Source: Trichobilharzia szidati (lineage: Eukaryota; Platyhelminthes; Trematoda; Strigeidida; Schistosomatidae). Taken from it: a stretch of DNA of 64,000 nucleotides. The notes below the pieces were generated by a model. It was not told where the DNA came from. It made no database searches and saw only the letters and a list, made by a program, of their open reading frames with translations. The stretch is taken from positions 148,698,199 to 148,762,198 of the forward strand of contig OX235279.1 of NCBI GenBank assembly GCA_944472155.2, given 5' to 3'. Below, piece by piece: positions 34,515 through 46,305 of this stretch. The translations under genes were made by a program, and so were the position numbers. Position 1 is the stretch's first letter. Every line of letters begins with the position of its first letter.

Positions 34515-36430
34515 ATCGCTTGTTGACTGACTGGTTTCAACATAGAACTTTGCACCGATGTGCAGCAGTTTGAGTCGCCACACTCCATGTAGCACACAAA
34601 GCAAGAGAAGAAAGTAAAAAGAAATGCAAAATAGAGACAGTAAACAGAGATATATGGCGAAAAGAATAGTAATATGGAAGAACCATGTAGTTTTATTGAG
34701 TAGTATAAGTCACAAGGAGTGGATGCATCTGTGCCATTGAGAACGATTCTGAGCCATGTCACCAATTGTCTCCAGCCTTCATTGGTTTTTACCGTCCCGA
34801 GGACCACCAAACAGGAAGCGAGTCTACACCTTACTACGTGGCTTAGACTAATTGTTGTGGATTTCATTGGCTGATGCAGTATTTTGGTTTGACCACAGCT
34901 GGCTCATTTCCAACTTGATCTTATGTTAGCTAACATTGCCCGTCGAGAAAGGCGATGGCTAGACATGCGTAACACATGTCCTAACCATCTCAATTGGTGT
35001 AACTTCACAACCTCGTCGATTGATTTCCCCTCCGTCCTTACCTAGCACTCGACCGATGCCCAACCTCAATATTGCTCACTCTGTTATACCACTTCACACG
35101 GAAGATAGAACGCAGGCACCTATGATCAAAGACAGCTAGCCTTATCATGTCCTCCACTCTCAGTGACCAGGTGTCAGAGCCATAAAGGAGGATGGACCGG
35201 ACTGCTGAGCAGTACACCCACCCTTTGGTCGATAGCCGGATGTCACGTCTACGCTAGAGATGGCGTATGGGAAACTAACCCTCTGTGTCCATACTGAGAC
35301 TTCGTCAGAGATCAACCCGTTGGGGTTGATGGTACTTCCCAAGTAAGTGAAGCGGTCAAAGTGCTCTACCACTTCACTCCCTTTTTCTAAACTAGGAGTC
35401 AGTGTAGTCCAGTCCTGTAACATAATCTTACATTTGGCGGGAGCGAATCGCATGTCAAATATTCGTAGATTGCAGCTCAAGGTGTTCAGAAGACTGCATT
35501 TTGTCAGAGTCCTCGCCTAGAAGGACTATACCATCTGCATATTCTAAGTCAACAAGATTATTCCCTGGTAACAAGTCAATCCCTGAGTCGTTGAAGTGAG
35601 TTAGGGTTAAGTCCATTGGTACAGCTACGATGAAGTTGAATAGGAATGGGGATAATGGGCATCCTTGACGGACGCCACTAGTAGTCACCACTTCAGATGA
35701 CAACTCGCCATAAGCTCTCACCTGGCTGACTACATGAGTTCTAGTATTGTGCCTTGATCAGTAAAGTGTATTTTCTTAGAATTCCCTTTACAGCCAAACA
35801 TTGCCATAGTACCTCTCGGTCGACAGAATCGAATGCCGCCTTAGTTCAAGAAATATAACGATTGTTGGACGCCGGTAAGTATGCCATGTGTTCCAGAATC
35901 TGTCGAAGGGTGAAGATATGATCAATACACCCTCTTCCTGGTCTAAAGCCTGCCTGTTTCTCTCGTGTTTGTGCTTCCCATGCACCACTTAGTCTACGCG
36001 TGATTATTGAGCCTAGAACTTTAGATACAATGTTGGTCAAGCACATCGCCCTATGATTATCACAGGAAGACTTGTCTCTCTTTTTGTATATCGGGATAAT
36101 CAATGACTTACACCAACCCGACGGGACTTCCTCTGATTCCCAGATGCTGCTTAGTACCTTAGTTAACTCAGACAGTAAACTGTCTCCGCCATCCTTAAAC
36201 ACCTCCGGAGTCATTCTATCGGTCGCCGCAGCTTTGCCTCGTTTCAGACTACTGACAGCCTTAGTTATCTCAGTTAGGGACGGAGGATCGCCCATTCAGA
36301 GAGGTATTGGGTGTTCGGTAGGTTGAGCGTGGCTGTAGGCCAATTAAACTGCTCTGCAAAAGTGTTCTTTGCAACGATGCAGTCGTTTGTCCTGGGAGCT
36401 AATTATGGTGCCATTTATATCTGTCCGCTA
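34515..36430 (-). pseudogene. RTE-like retrotransposon, copy 6, 5' truncated
   Basis: The 3' end is GTTGACTGACTGGTTTCAAC. It covers the RT and C-terminus: VSSLKRGKAAATDRMTPEVF, IPIYKKRDKSSCDNH, EKQAGFRPGRGCIDHIFTLR, SGVRQGCPLSPFLFNFIVAV, LVDLEYADGIVLLGED (the second catalytic Asp is replaced by Gly). Three or four frameshifts. Better preserved than copies 3-5. The motif C change confirms it is dead. Confidence 0.85.
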
Positions 36431-37350
36431 ACTGAAATTGCAGAAACTAGATCCGAAACATTTTTTGCAGTTATTTTTTTGCATGAACCTACTTCAGTTA
36501 AAATTTAGTTATCCTACATATACCAAAGCTATGAACCAAACTAATTGTATGAGGGTCGATGACGCCATGCAGGTTGGACAGTGATTTCGATTCAAGAACC
36601 GTTGGATGGATTTCAAATATCAAAAAGCCTATCAGCCACATATGAGTGTCACAGCGTCGTAACTAGTGTAGGACTATCTTAATTAAAAAAAAAGAAGTTA
36701 AGTACCTTCAGTCTATACGTATATACTCTATGCATGTAAAACTTGACCTTTCTTCACTGAGGAAATCGGACAAGTGTTAACATATTTTAGAAACTGGTAA
36801 AAACTCTACCTAATTTTTTTATTATGTAGATAAGATTGCTGACACAGTATCATTTTGTGGATGATATTTTCTAACAAAATTCATTGTTAATAATCACATA
36901 AAAAGTATTACCGCATAATCTTGAACCCTGTTCTTCTGTTCTACCTGTCCTAACCGTTTAAGCTTTCTTTAACGAATCAACTGAGAATATATATATATAT
37001 ATATATATATATACAGCAAGAATGATTCATTGTCGGCTCAGATAATGTGAATAGTTGGAAGAGGAGAACTGGTAAATACATGAATCAAGTTGCAAAGTCA
37101 TAGGGTTACATTTTTTTATGTGATTATGAACAATAAATTTTACTTGAAAGAACGTCCCTCAGAAAATGATACTGTTTTAATTAGGCTATCTGTATAGTAG
37201 AAGAAACTAACATTTAGTTACATACTATCACTGTGCAAGTTTTACAAATTCTACATAAAGAATTAAAACAATAATTTTAAAAACAGACACTTACTTTTAA
37301 ATTTATTTTCCAGAGTTTTTCGGGTTGATGACCTACCTCTAACCCTAGAA
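36431..37350. other. Intergenic stretch with a (TA)n run
   Basis: (TA)n lies at about 36991-37013 and a possible family G fragment at 37090-37180 (ATGTGATTATGAACAATAAA). Nothing else recognised. Confidence 0.5.
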
Positions 37351-37359
37351 CGCAGAAGA

Positions 37360-37960
37360 AAACAAAATACATGCGGAAATAGTACTTTCGGGATACCGAA
37401 TAAATTACCAAAGGCATGTAGATTAGGTGCAGAACATTCTAAACAGCGGAGGTGATTTCACTTCGCTTAAAACAACCCAGAGCTCAGTGTGCTAAAGAAA
37501 CGGCTCCAGATACTATTAGGCTACTCTGGCCTGCTATAGAATCTATAAATTCACAAATTCTCCAATATTTTATTTTTTTTTAATTTTCATCATAGCTTGA
37601 TTCCACACCGCATTTTTGTTACAAGTATGGAGTTTTCAGCACGTGATATCGGTAGCCCAAATTTCGCAGGCCGATCATTGACATCAGGAGTGCGTCGGCC
37701 GGGGATCGAACCCCGGACCATGTGCATGTTTAGGTGAGAGTCCTAACCGCTGTGCCACCGACGATATTCAATCTGTTTAGTGTTATATTGGTGTGTATTG
37801 TTACTTAGAGATACTTTTGAACTGTTGGCTTTGACGACTGGATATTGCTTAAAACACTAATGGTCTTAATAACAATAAATCTTTGAATTATCATAGGTGA
37901 ATATAACTGTAGAACCTGATGAAGCAGCAGGTTATCGTGTGGTGTGCGCTACTGATAAGA
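37360..37960 (+). pseudogene. PLE 3' end, decayed and split by a SINE
   Basis: 37360-37570 aligns base by base with the last endonuclease codons and stop region of the 54-55 kb PLE (AAATTACCAAAGGCATGTAG; CTATAAATTCACAAATT). After the SINE at 37655-37780 the tail resumes (ATAACTGTAGAACCTGATGA) to about 37960. A clear case of nested insertion. Confidence 0.65.
37655..37780 (-). repeat. tRNA-headed SINE, family A2
   Basis: On the minus strand: CGTCGGTGGCACAGCGGTTA, B-box GGGGTTCGATCCCCGG, CCGACGCACTCC, then TTTGGGCTACCGATATCACG. Same module as 4729-4872. Confidence 0.75.
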
Positions 37961-38940
37961 TTTATCAGTAGTATTTCAAAAGAGACGTTCATTGGCATAA
38001 AAACATCAAATAGCAGGGAGATAGATTTAATGTCAGAGAAAGCAAATGATACAGCGTTGCAGAGATAAGTGGGAAAAGTGAAAGGAACACAATATGAAGT
38101 GCAGAAGTAGCACAACACGGCAGATCTGTGCAAATGGTGCGTTGAGGATAAGGTTTACTTACATAATTTGGCTATATAAAGAGATTCCAAATAAAAACAT
38201 TCCTTTACCAATTCTCTTGTCTTCTACTGTTAGTTACAATTGGAAAAAATATTCTTTGTTCACTAGTCAGTGAGTATCTTTAATCAACTTCAAACAATGT
38301 CGAATTAATAATTCGTTTATAAAAGGTAAACAAGATTAATTTGTGAAGACACATTCTAGAATATGAACAACTATGTATACATTTGGTCATGATATTCAAA
38401 TCAAGTCTCTATGAATATTATACATATAGATATAGCAAATAGTATATAAAACTGATAATTCTTAAAGATAAAAGCTTTTAGTTTAGAAATATTAATTAAT
38501 GTGGGTGGTGTTATGTTCTTTTCTTTTTTTCTCTAGTAACTACTATTATATCACGTCTCGTTAAAATTGTGTTCACTAAATCAGATAGACTCAATGGTGT
38601 AAATGACTAGTGCAAACGTGGATTCATTCACACTAAGCTGGTGTGTATTAAAATTTCAATAAAAATGTGAAGAGTGCGCGCTCAAAGTGAAATACTACAA
38701 GGTTCATGTGAAATATAATTAAAGCGTAAGTAAAAAGAAATAATATAAAGTGTGTCAAGAGAGAAAAACAAGTCGGTAGATGGCTAAGCCGTGTATTACA
38801 CATATACTGAGTCAGTATCTTCTTTAATGTGCATTTTTAACTAAAGTAGGATTATCTCGGAAGAGCGTTAGCAATAGTCAGAACAAAACTGTGTAGCTTT
38901 TTCAATACTGCTTTGACTTACATAACATGTTGTACAAGAA
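37961..38940. other. Unassigned intergenic stretch
   Basis: AT-rich, with one short minus-strand frame (37891-38133) lacking any recognised motif. No repeat identified. Confidence 0.45.
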
Positions 38941-38941
38941 T

Positions 38942-39535
38942 AGAACTGTAGTAGAGTATAATTCCATCATAGAGTGAATTTATTTGATAAAATCCGACAG
39001 TGATACACAGAAATTATTTACTGATGATGTTTCAAACCAGTAGATAAGGGTAGTCAGATTGTCAGAGCATAAGATATGTAGCTAAGTGTAGAATGACTCA
39101 CCCTATGGTGATGATGATGATGAATAATTTAGAAAGAAAAACCCAGCGATTGCAATGCATGCATGAATATATAAAACCATAAAATAGGTTGGGGGGGGGG
39201 GGTAGAGTTACAATTCTAAAAAGTAATACTGATAAATGGAACGAGAGGTTGATCACTGAATCAACTTTGTTCATTGAAGCTACGCCTAACACATGCAACA
39301 AGAATGACTTAACACCAATACCAGGGATATGGAAGATACCGCTACCAATAAAATCAAAGGATATGAAATAATGGAATTATGAAAATGAAGTTTGGAAGTT
39401 ATGTGAGCACCCTGATACGATTATAAGCAATAAGTTGTCCTCGAAACATCATCAGGAAATAAATAATGCTGTATCGGTGAGTGTGTATGTGTGCTGTATC
39501 ACATAAATTTACTCCATAAGATGCTGTCAGTTACC
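38942..39535. repeat. Family G inverted element, old copy
   Basis: The left arm (38942-39045, minus) begins ATTCCATCATAGAGTGAATT; the right arm (39400-39535, plus) has a hammerhead-like segment with CCTGAT/ATCAGG stem I, an AAGC...CCTC hairpin and GAAACATC. The spacer has a G-run at 39190-39202 and no gene. Confidence 0.5.
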
Positions 39536-39845
39536 TAACCGACATAATAAGAATAAATCGTCAGAGAATGTTGGTAACAAAGTTCATAATTATTCACAGA
39601 TATAGAGATATATTCTTTGAATATTACAATAGTGTAGAGGTATAAGTAAGTGTGAGATAATGAATAATAAATATATTCTTTCCTTATCTTCTTTAACATC
39701 GTGAACAACCCCAGTAATTATTAATCAGTTCTTCTCATACGCTTTTATCTGTCATAACAATATCCTGTTTATATTCTGCTTCTTATGTATCCTATCAAAA
39801 TTTGATATATTGGACAGATTCGATTCTTGTCTTATAATTCTTAAT

Positions 39846-40365
39846 GGTAGATGGTTGGAGGCCAGTGGCTGGTAGCCTTGGACCTAGGTTTCGTGTTAAT
39901 TGGTACTCACCAGTCAGCAAGGCGTATCTGCAACCTCGGAGGAACTCATGTCCCTTCTGACATTCAAACCCGCGTCACCCAGTGCCGCGTGCAGTCAGAG
40001 ACGTTACCACCGAGCTATTCGGACTCGCGATTGACCTCCTGTAGGACTGTATTGGATACTTCGATTTGACACTAGTAACTGGTGTGATATGTCTAGTCCT
40101 TTCTTTGGTGCAGACTGAAGGGACATGAGTTCCTTCTCGGTGGTTGTAGATACACCTTGTTGAATGATGAGTGCCAACAGGCACGAAACCTAGATCCAAG
40201 GCTTCCTGCCGATTGCCTTTTAACCATCTAATATCATCAAATCAATGTGCACCATGATGGCGAGCTACCTAGAATGGTGGCCACATTGCAAACCTGACTG
40301 ATAGAATTCAGTCTCCACCGAAGAAAGGACTAGACGCATCACACTAGTTACTAGTGTCCAATCAA
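39846..40365. repeat. Inverted dimer of tRNA-headed SINE, family C, with 10-bp target duplication
   Basis: The left copy (39846 to about 40060, minus) has a tRNA-like head with AGCTCGGTGGTAACGTC and GGGTTTGAATGTC. The right copy is partial (from about 40104, plus). Tails (AACCATCTA) point outward on both sides, and the right side extends further. AATTCTTAAT is repeated at 39836-39845 and 40366-40375, so the unit inserted once. A hammerhead-like segment lies between head and tail. Confidence 0.75.
40147..40197 (+). ncRNA. Hammerhead-like segment, family C SINE
   Basis: CCTTG ... CAAGG forms stem I. TGATGA is followed by a perfect hairpin GTGCC-AACA-GGCAC, then GAAA, a CCTAG stem III and an ATC triplet. 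Extra bases lie between stem I and the core, as in the other family C copies (about 39900 and 53300), so it departs from the standard fold. Confidence 0.45.
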
Positions 40366-40375
40366 AATTCTTAAT

Positions 40376-41080
40376 AGTATAATAACACAAGCCCTTATCC
40401 ATGCTAAGTCAGGTAAAGATTGACAGTCTTTGGTGGCATGCAAAGATAGTCTGACTAATAAGTAGCTTTATATGTAAGCATGAATAATACAATCAGATAT
40501 TGTAGAAAAGAATGCAGAACTCTACCACTTCTTACTAGTGTACCGCGCATTTAAGCTTGAATTTCTTTATATTTTCAATAAATACTATACTTGCAAATCA
40601 GTTATCTTGCCTAGTAAATGGATATTAGAGCATAAACTTCACACAATAGCATCATGATCTAATACTTATCATCCAGTATGTATTTATTGAGAGCTTCTAC
40701 TGAAGAAATGTTAGTGGACAGGATCAAAAACAAATTGATAAGTTGGATAGTTGCTAATCTAAATGCATTCAACTCAAGTTTATAAGATGCCAGTGTGCAT
40801 TATATATATATATATATATATTCTCTTCTCAAATTTTAAGATATCTACTTCAAACAAATTAAGAAGAATTGAATTTACAGTTTAAAATAATGTGGCGACT
40901 TTATTTTGTGAATATACACCAGTAATTTACATCGATTGAAATACTTTGTCAATAAACAGATTTTCTGTCACATCTTGAAATTGCAATAAGATGATAACTA
41001 TAAAGTGTATATATTTTAGTGTCAGTTCTCAATTGTGAACAATCAGCTTTCTTGAAAACAACAACAACAACAACCAATGA
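40376..41080. other. Unassigned stretch
   Basis: A (TA)n run at 40800-40821 and (CAA)n at about 41060-41075. No gene. Confidence 0.5.
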
Positions 41081-41089
41081 TGTTCTTTT

Positions 41090-42535
41090 GTGATAGATGG
41101 ATTGCCCAAAGTGCATAAGGAGAATGTCCCACTTCGACCTGTCATAGACATGGTTAACTCACCATATCATCGAATCGCGAAGTGGTTAGCTGATATCCTC
41201 GAACCAGTTAAAAGACATATGACAAAATATAGCCTCAGAGATACATTTGACTTCATCGACTCAGTGAAGGATGTCAACGTGTCTGAAAGACAAATGATCT
41301 CACTAGATGTCGCCTCTCTATTCACAAGTATCCCCCTAACTGAAACAATATGCTTCATTTGTAATTACATCGAAACCAACAACCTAGAAGTTCCTCTCCC
41401 AATAAACTACCTGAAGGAACTTCTCAGATGTACGTTCAATATCCAGTTCAAATTCAATGAAAAGTTCTATGTACAGAAAGATGGGGTAGCCATGGGGTCT
41501 CCTCTCGGTCCATTCCTAGCCGATTAATTCATGGCGAGTCTTGAAAACAACATCCTCAATCCCTTGATAAGTCAACTGCACTTATACAAGAGATGCGAAG
41601 ATGATACGTTTATAATCTGTGATGAAAATTGTAATTTAGATTCTCTCCTCAAAACCTTCAACGCAGCGCATCCATCAATAAGTTTCACCTTAGAACGAGA
41701 ATCGAACAACGCATTTCCATTCCTTGATGTACTACTGACCAGACGACACGACTGTACTATCCAAAGATCAATATACCGCAAGCCAACATGGACTGGACAG
41801 TTTATCAACTTCCAGAGCTTTGTCCCACTAATCCGAAAGAGAAACCTGGTACGTACGTTGTGTTCAAGAATCAGAAAAATCTGCTCGGAAGACATGGTAG
41901 AGAAGGAATTAAATTTATTACGTAAAACCCTACTAGAGAATGGGTATCCACCAAGATTTATTGACAAAAACATGAAGGAGAAGCCTCCGGTGTCAAACAT
42001 CGCAACGGTTCCTAAGAACACTCTTTTCATGAACCTAGAATTCAAAGGTGGTGTAGCAGCGAAAATTCTCAAAAACGGCCTTTCTAAATGTCTGAAGAAG
42101 ACATTTCCAACAGCCACTCTACGTATCACATTCTCCTGCAGACAGTTAATCCAGTCTGACGTTAAGGACAAGATACCGCTTTTGGCCACCTCAATGTGTA
42201 TTTATCATTTTACTTGCTCATGTGGAGCAAAGTATATTGGCCGTACGCAACGTCAAGTCCACAAACGTATTCTGGAACACTGCCCAGCTTGGTTAGCTAG
42301 AAGAGAAAGGAAGAATAGCAACAGCTCGATCCTCGAACACCTGGTCATCTCTGGACATCGAGCACCTCCACATGAATGCTTCATAGTGTTACACAGAGTC
42401 CCTGAATATCGTACAAAGGGACTTCGGACACGCCATCTGTACATAGCTGAAGCATTAGCTATTCGACATCGGAAACCGGACCTCTGCATTCAAAAGCGAT
42501 ACATACATTCTCTTGCCTTACCATGGCCAGAGTAA
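41090..42535 (+). pseudogene. Penelope-like element: RT plus GIY-YIG endonuclease, one stop codon
   Basis: One continuous frame of 481 codons interrupted only by TAA at 41525-41527. RT: DGLPKVHKENVPLRPVID, SLDVASLFTSIPLTETI (motif A), KDGVAMGSPLGPFLAD (motif B) just before the stop, then LYKRCEDDTFIIC (motif C, DD kept), and NAFPFLDVLLTRR. GIY-YIG: MCIYHFTCSCGAKYIGRTQR, HKRILEH, SSILEHLVISGH, AEALAIRHRKP, ending LALPWPE. The N-terminal part of the RT is missing or decayed upstream of 41090. A young dead copy. Confidence 0.9.
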
Positions 42536-43125
42536 AGTTCTCAACACAATTTTGCTTCTTTCCTTTATTATGTAAGTTCACTATTATTACTATTATTATT
42601 TTATTTTATTAATACTTTTTTATTATCATTATTGTTCCCATCATCCACATTTTATCACCACTCTATTACTGTTTATTAATAACATTGCTTTTCATACATA
42701 TTTTACACAAAAACACTTTATAGCCTTTCCACTAGTTCCTGTCCATTTTACACGAGATTATTGATTATTCACTATCTCACACTTATTACGTCATGCCAAC
42801 TTCTGTCTCCTTTCTAACTTACAATTAGTCATCCCTTCTTACACCTTACATTATGTAATACAATTTTCCAAGGACAAAATTTACCAGTATCTGATTGGTC
42901 TAAAGATTTCTTTGTTAATTATAATTACGATTGTACAGCTCATGGAAATGAATCGTCGAAAAGAAAATTTTCTTCGCTGTTTGTGCCTTTTTCTTATGAC
43001 TCAATATGGGAATATTTCGTTCATTGATAGATATTTCCATGCACTGACTTCAGTGGATATAATGTGGATTCATACATAAATGAAGGAAAAAAATAACGGG
43101 TGTTTTGATGATTCATTCATATGTC
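42536..43125 (+). other. Probable 3' non-coding tail of the 41 kb PLE
   Basis: AT-rich and ATT-rich, no ORF. GAATCGTCGAAAAGAAAATT near 42950 resembles the tail motif of the 54-55 kb PLE. The end is not defined. Confidence 0.4.
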
Positions 43126-43134
43126 ATCTGCAGT

Positions 43135-43360
43135 GCTTTTGGTGGTTTATGGGTAGAATGCCCATCAGCTACGCACATGGACGGAGGTGGTTCGATTCCC
43201 GGTCGACTCACTCCTTAGCTTTGCCTAGACGGTAGCAGGCTGAAGAATGGGGAATAGACAGGCGTGAAGCTATCAATTTCACCTCGTAAAACCCCTGGCG
43301 CTACTGAAACTTCAAAGCTTGAAGCCGTGTGTTCCACTCGGAACGTAAACGGATGAAAAA
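43135..43360 (+). repeat. Family A SINE, decayed head
   Basis: Head with GGTTCGATTCCCGGTCGACT, CACTCCTTAGC; the end has GAAGCCGTGTGTTCCACTCG. Confidence 0.7.
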
Positions 43361-43653
43361 AATGTCATCTGCAATTATGTGAATAGTTAACCACGTGTAG
43401 TTTGTCAGGCTTAATGATAGCCACCTAAAAATTCAGTCTGCGATGTAATATGAATACATCAGCGGGTTTATTTTGTTGGATATTAATATGACAAGCGAAA
43501 ATCATAGTATGGCGGTGAATACTATCTACAGAAAATACACAGAGAATGAACTATGAGCCTAACTATAAAGGCTTTTATCTGTTGTCACTAGGATGTATCG
43601 TTTACTCAAAATCCTCTACAAAAGGTTATAATTTCAAAGGGCATTCATACCGG

Positions 43654-43690
<37 letters not shown>

Positions 43691-43815
43691 CTCGCGTTAG
43701 CAATTATAGCGAGAGAAGAGCTTTCAATTGGTTTCCTGAGAAGTTTATTTACCAACAGAAGCAAATTTGTATTAACTAAACATCTTGTGGACACGGGACA
43801 TGATGTTTTCGAGTT
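43361..43815. other. Unassigned stretch with a (TA)n run
   Basis: (TA)n lies at 43657-43686. No gene. Confidence 0.5.
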
Positions 43816-43826
43816 TGCCTGGATTA

Positions 43827-44022
43827 ACTCCATTATCGATAAGATTTTATTTTGATAAATCACACAGTGTTACACAGTAATATCAACTGATGACGTTTCG
43901 AGCACAAACTATTGCTCATAATCATATCACCTTGATATGATAACACTGTGTGATTTATCAAAATAAAATCTTATCTATAATGGAGTTATACTCTACCACA
44001 GTGCCCAAGTTTTATACTTATA
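43827..44022. repeat. Family G short PLE-like element with inverted arms and 11-bp target duplication
   Basis: 196 bp bounded by TGCCTGGATTA at 43816-43826 and 44023-44033. The arms ACTCCATTATCGATAAGATT and, on the other side, ATCTTATCTATAATGGAGTT are reverse complements. The left arm carries the hammerhead-like segment; the right ends GTGCCCAAGTTTTATACTTA. It has no coding capacity and was mobilised by other proteins, probably a PLE. Confidence 0.75.
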
Positions 44023-44369
44023 TGCCTGGATTAGTTCGTTTCCCCAAATGCCTTAACAAGAAAGCATTTTCAATAAGATCTTCGCATTCAGAAACAGGAT
44101 GTGACCAGTCTCCCACTACCATGATGACTGTCCTCTAAATTCTCATCATTTTATTTTTGTAATCGAAGTCTTTATTTTACTCACTGACTAATTCTAGAGC
44201 GATAAATTGATTTCATTTTTGTGAATATTATTCTACATGTTACTGAATCTCATCAGCAAGCTGTAAACATTCATGTTTTTGTATTTCTCCCCTTTTCCTA
44301 CAACCATTAAAACTTCTGAAACAGTTTGAAGTGAGTTTGTGCACCTACAGTGATAATATTTCCTCAGAT

Positions 44370-44595
44370 TTTTTTATTCTTTCACGTTCCCAGTGGAACA
44401 TAGGGCTTCAAGCTAGATGCTTGAAGTTTCTGTAGCAGTGATGATTTTACAGGATGGGGTTGCTAGCCTCATGCCCAACCTTTCCTCTTTACCAGCTTTT
44501 ATTTCTGGCTCAGCGAGGTAAAGGAGTGCGTCGGCCGGGAATCGAACCCCGGACCATGTGCATGGTCGGCGAGCGTCCTAACCGCTGTGCCTCAG
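44370..44595 (-). repeat. Family A SINE
   Basis: Reads on the minus strand from a tRNA-like head (B-box GGGGTTCGATTCCCGG, CCGACGCACTCC) through CCTCGCTGAGCCAGAAATAA to a 3' end with CCCTATGTTCCACTGGGAAC. One of the best copies. Confidence 0.85.
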
Positions 44596-44739
44596 ATGAT
44601 AATCCTTTATCAGTTGGACTTTTTAATATTTGTATGCACTTTTGTGAAGTTATTGTATTTTTTTCAAACAATCTGCAATTGATGATATCCTGTAAATTAA
44701 ATGATCTCTACCATCTTGATTTGTATTCGGCTTTTCTCA

Positions 44740-44945
44740 TTTCTCGTGTTCTAAGTGAAACATACGGCCTCAAGCTTTTTTTAGTTTCAGTATCGGCGGT
44801 GTTGTTTTTACAGACTGCGGTTGATAGTGTCATGACCAACCTTTCCACTTTCCTCGGCTTACCACCGACTAGGTAAGGTCTGAAGGGTATGTCGGCCAGG
44901 AACCCAATGCAGACCATCTGCGTTGTTAGTAAGCATACCACAACC
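44740..44945 (-). repeat. Family A SINE, old copy
   Basis: The order of blocks is kept but diverged (CACTTAGAACACGAGAAATG end; GGTTCCTGGCCGACA head). It lies just beyond the last exon found of host gene 2. Confidence 0.5.
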
Positions 44946-45000
44946 GTTGCCGTATTTGTTTAAATTTATCGAATAAACTACAAATGTATAAAATACTTAC

Positions 45001-45115
45001 TTGACTTTTACATTTTCAGCAGATTCTACAAGTTCAGCTCTTTTATCCACAATATATATTAAATCAGCGATTAATTCTTCTTCTCGTGCTTTTTCTTCTT
45101 TGGTTTTAAGGATAT
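45001..45115 (-). CDS. MICAL-like gene, bMERB exon 4
   Basis: Acceptor CTTTTTTTTAG, donor GTAAGT; phase 1 in, phase 2 out. It encodes ILKTKEEKAREEELIADLIY and IVDKRAELVESAENVKVK. EEELI...IVDKRAELVES is the typical third helix of the bMERB (DUF3585) domain. The gene must continue with at least one more exon. Confidence 0.85.
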
Positions 45116-45599
45116 CTAAAAAAAAGAAAGGCAATAAAGTTTTCCTCCTTTTAAAACAAATATTATTTTGAAGGCCTTAGGAAGAGCTTGTTTGGAGTGA
45201 GGATACAAACTATCGCGGGTTATTTTCGTACATAGTATAGCAAACGTCACAACAGATATGTTAGCTGTTTAAAAAATTTGATAGAACACCCTTAAAACAG
45301 GCAAACGTACCATCTGATTTGATTACAGAATTTCTCCAGGTCAGTAATACACCTGGAGAAATTCGAACTGTAATTGACCACCACAGTTCTACCTATACAA
45401 GTACACTAAAACGAAAGTGTAGCAAATTAGATGTCTGGTAGCGTATATTTAACCTTAAGAATGCTGGTAAATAATGAATATATTTAATTCAATTTTAGAT
45501 TTTCCCGTCGATTGATTGGACCGAAGTGCTCGGTCTCAGGTTGACATGTCGGCTTCTTGGGCAGATGTATCCACGATGTCTGGGCATGTAATTAGAAGT

Positions 45600-45785
45600 T
45601 AATTGGTGGATGGTGACTAACAGTGGAACCCAGGATGCGCATTTCGTCTTATTCGGGACTCGTCATCTGGATGTACTGGCATTCCGCAGTGACTGATGAT
45701 GCTCCCACCGAGGCTCGAACCCAGTGCCCACAGTTTCAAACCCCAACGCGTTATCCACTAGACCACTTGGGCCACGAGAGACACC
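45600..45785 (-). repeat. Hammerhead SINE (Sm-alpha-like, family H)
   Basis: On the minus strand: tRNA-like head GGCCCAAGTGGTCTAGTGGA, B-box GGGTTCGAGCCTC, then the ribozyme region: CATCCAG, ATGACGA (C3 to A in CUGACGA), hairpin GTCCCGAATAAGAC, GAAA, TGCGCATC, then CTGGGTTCCACTG. The CCAG/CTGG stem I and the palindromic TGCGCA stem III match the published Sm-alpha layout. Probably inactive because of C3. Confidence 0.8.
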
Positions 45786-45804
45786 TCTTGTGCAGCGGGT
45801 TTAG

Positions 45805-45870
45805 TTTTTAGGACGAAATGCGCATCCTGGATTCCACTGCTAGTCACCATCCATCAATTAACTTCTAATA
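45805..45870 (+). repeat. Hammerhead SINE 3' half, inverted partner of 45600-45785
   Basis: Plus strand: AGGACGAAATGCGCATCCTG, then GATTCCACTGCTAGTCACC and the AATTAACTTCTAATAATT end. The 5' half is missing. With the previous entry it makes another head-to-head pair with both tails outward (left flank TTAATTGG, right CAATTAA). Confidence 0.7.
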
Positions 45871-46145
45871 ATTTAGTCTACAAAAAAGAGAGCCTAACTT
45901 TGAGACTAATTACCAAGTTGTTTCAGTATATTTAATGATAACTCCATCGAGATTGGACATTGAAATAAATTCTTTTAGATTTGAATGATCCAGCAACATG
46001 TCAGATAACTTGAAGTACAGTAAACTTGTGACAGTTGAAAAGCAGTGATATTTATTCAAAATAAAACATATTTGATAAACAAAGTGTAGATGAGGTTTTA
46101 CTAAAACACAAATAGTATGTTTATTTACATGACTTGCCCAGAACC
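45871..46145. other. Intron stretch, nothing recognised
   Basis: No repeat or open frame seen. Confidence 0.45.
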
Positions 46146-46149
46146 GATT

Positions 46150-46305
46150 TTTTATGCATTTAGGCTAAGAGTCACGCTTATTGCGTGCTTGAGTGCAGAT
46201 GATGCTACCCAGTCGTCCAGGTTGCAGCAAGTGTAGCGGGATTCGAATCCGGAACCCATAAATTGAAAGTCGAGTGTTTAAGCCGATGAGCCATAAATGA
46301 CTGTG
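46150..46305 (-). repeat. tRNA-headed SINE, family D
   Basis: On the minus strand: TGGCTCATCGGCTTAAACAC, then a B-box-like GGATTCGAATCCCGC and CTGCAACCTGGACGAC. Other pieces of this family lie at 27.1-27.4 kb and flank the element at 51.6 kb. Confidence 0.6.

Noticed and set aside
41572..42189. Minus-strand frame of 205 codons
   Set aside because: It is the reverse of the PLE RT and endonuclease; no motif of its own.
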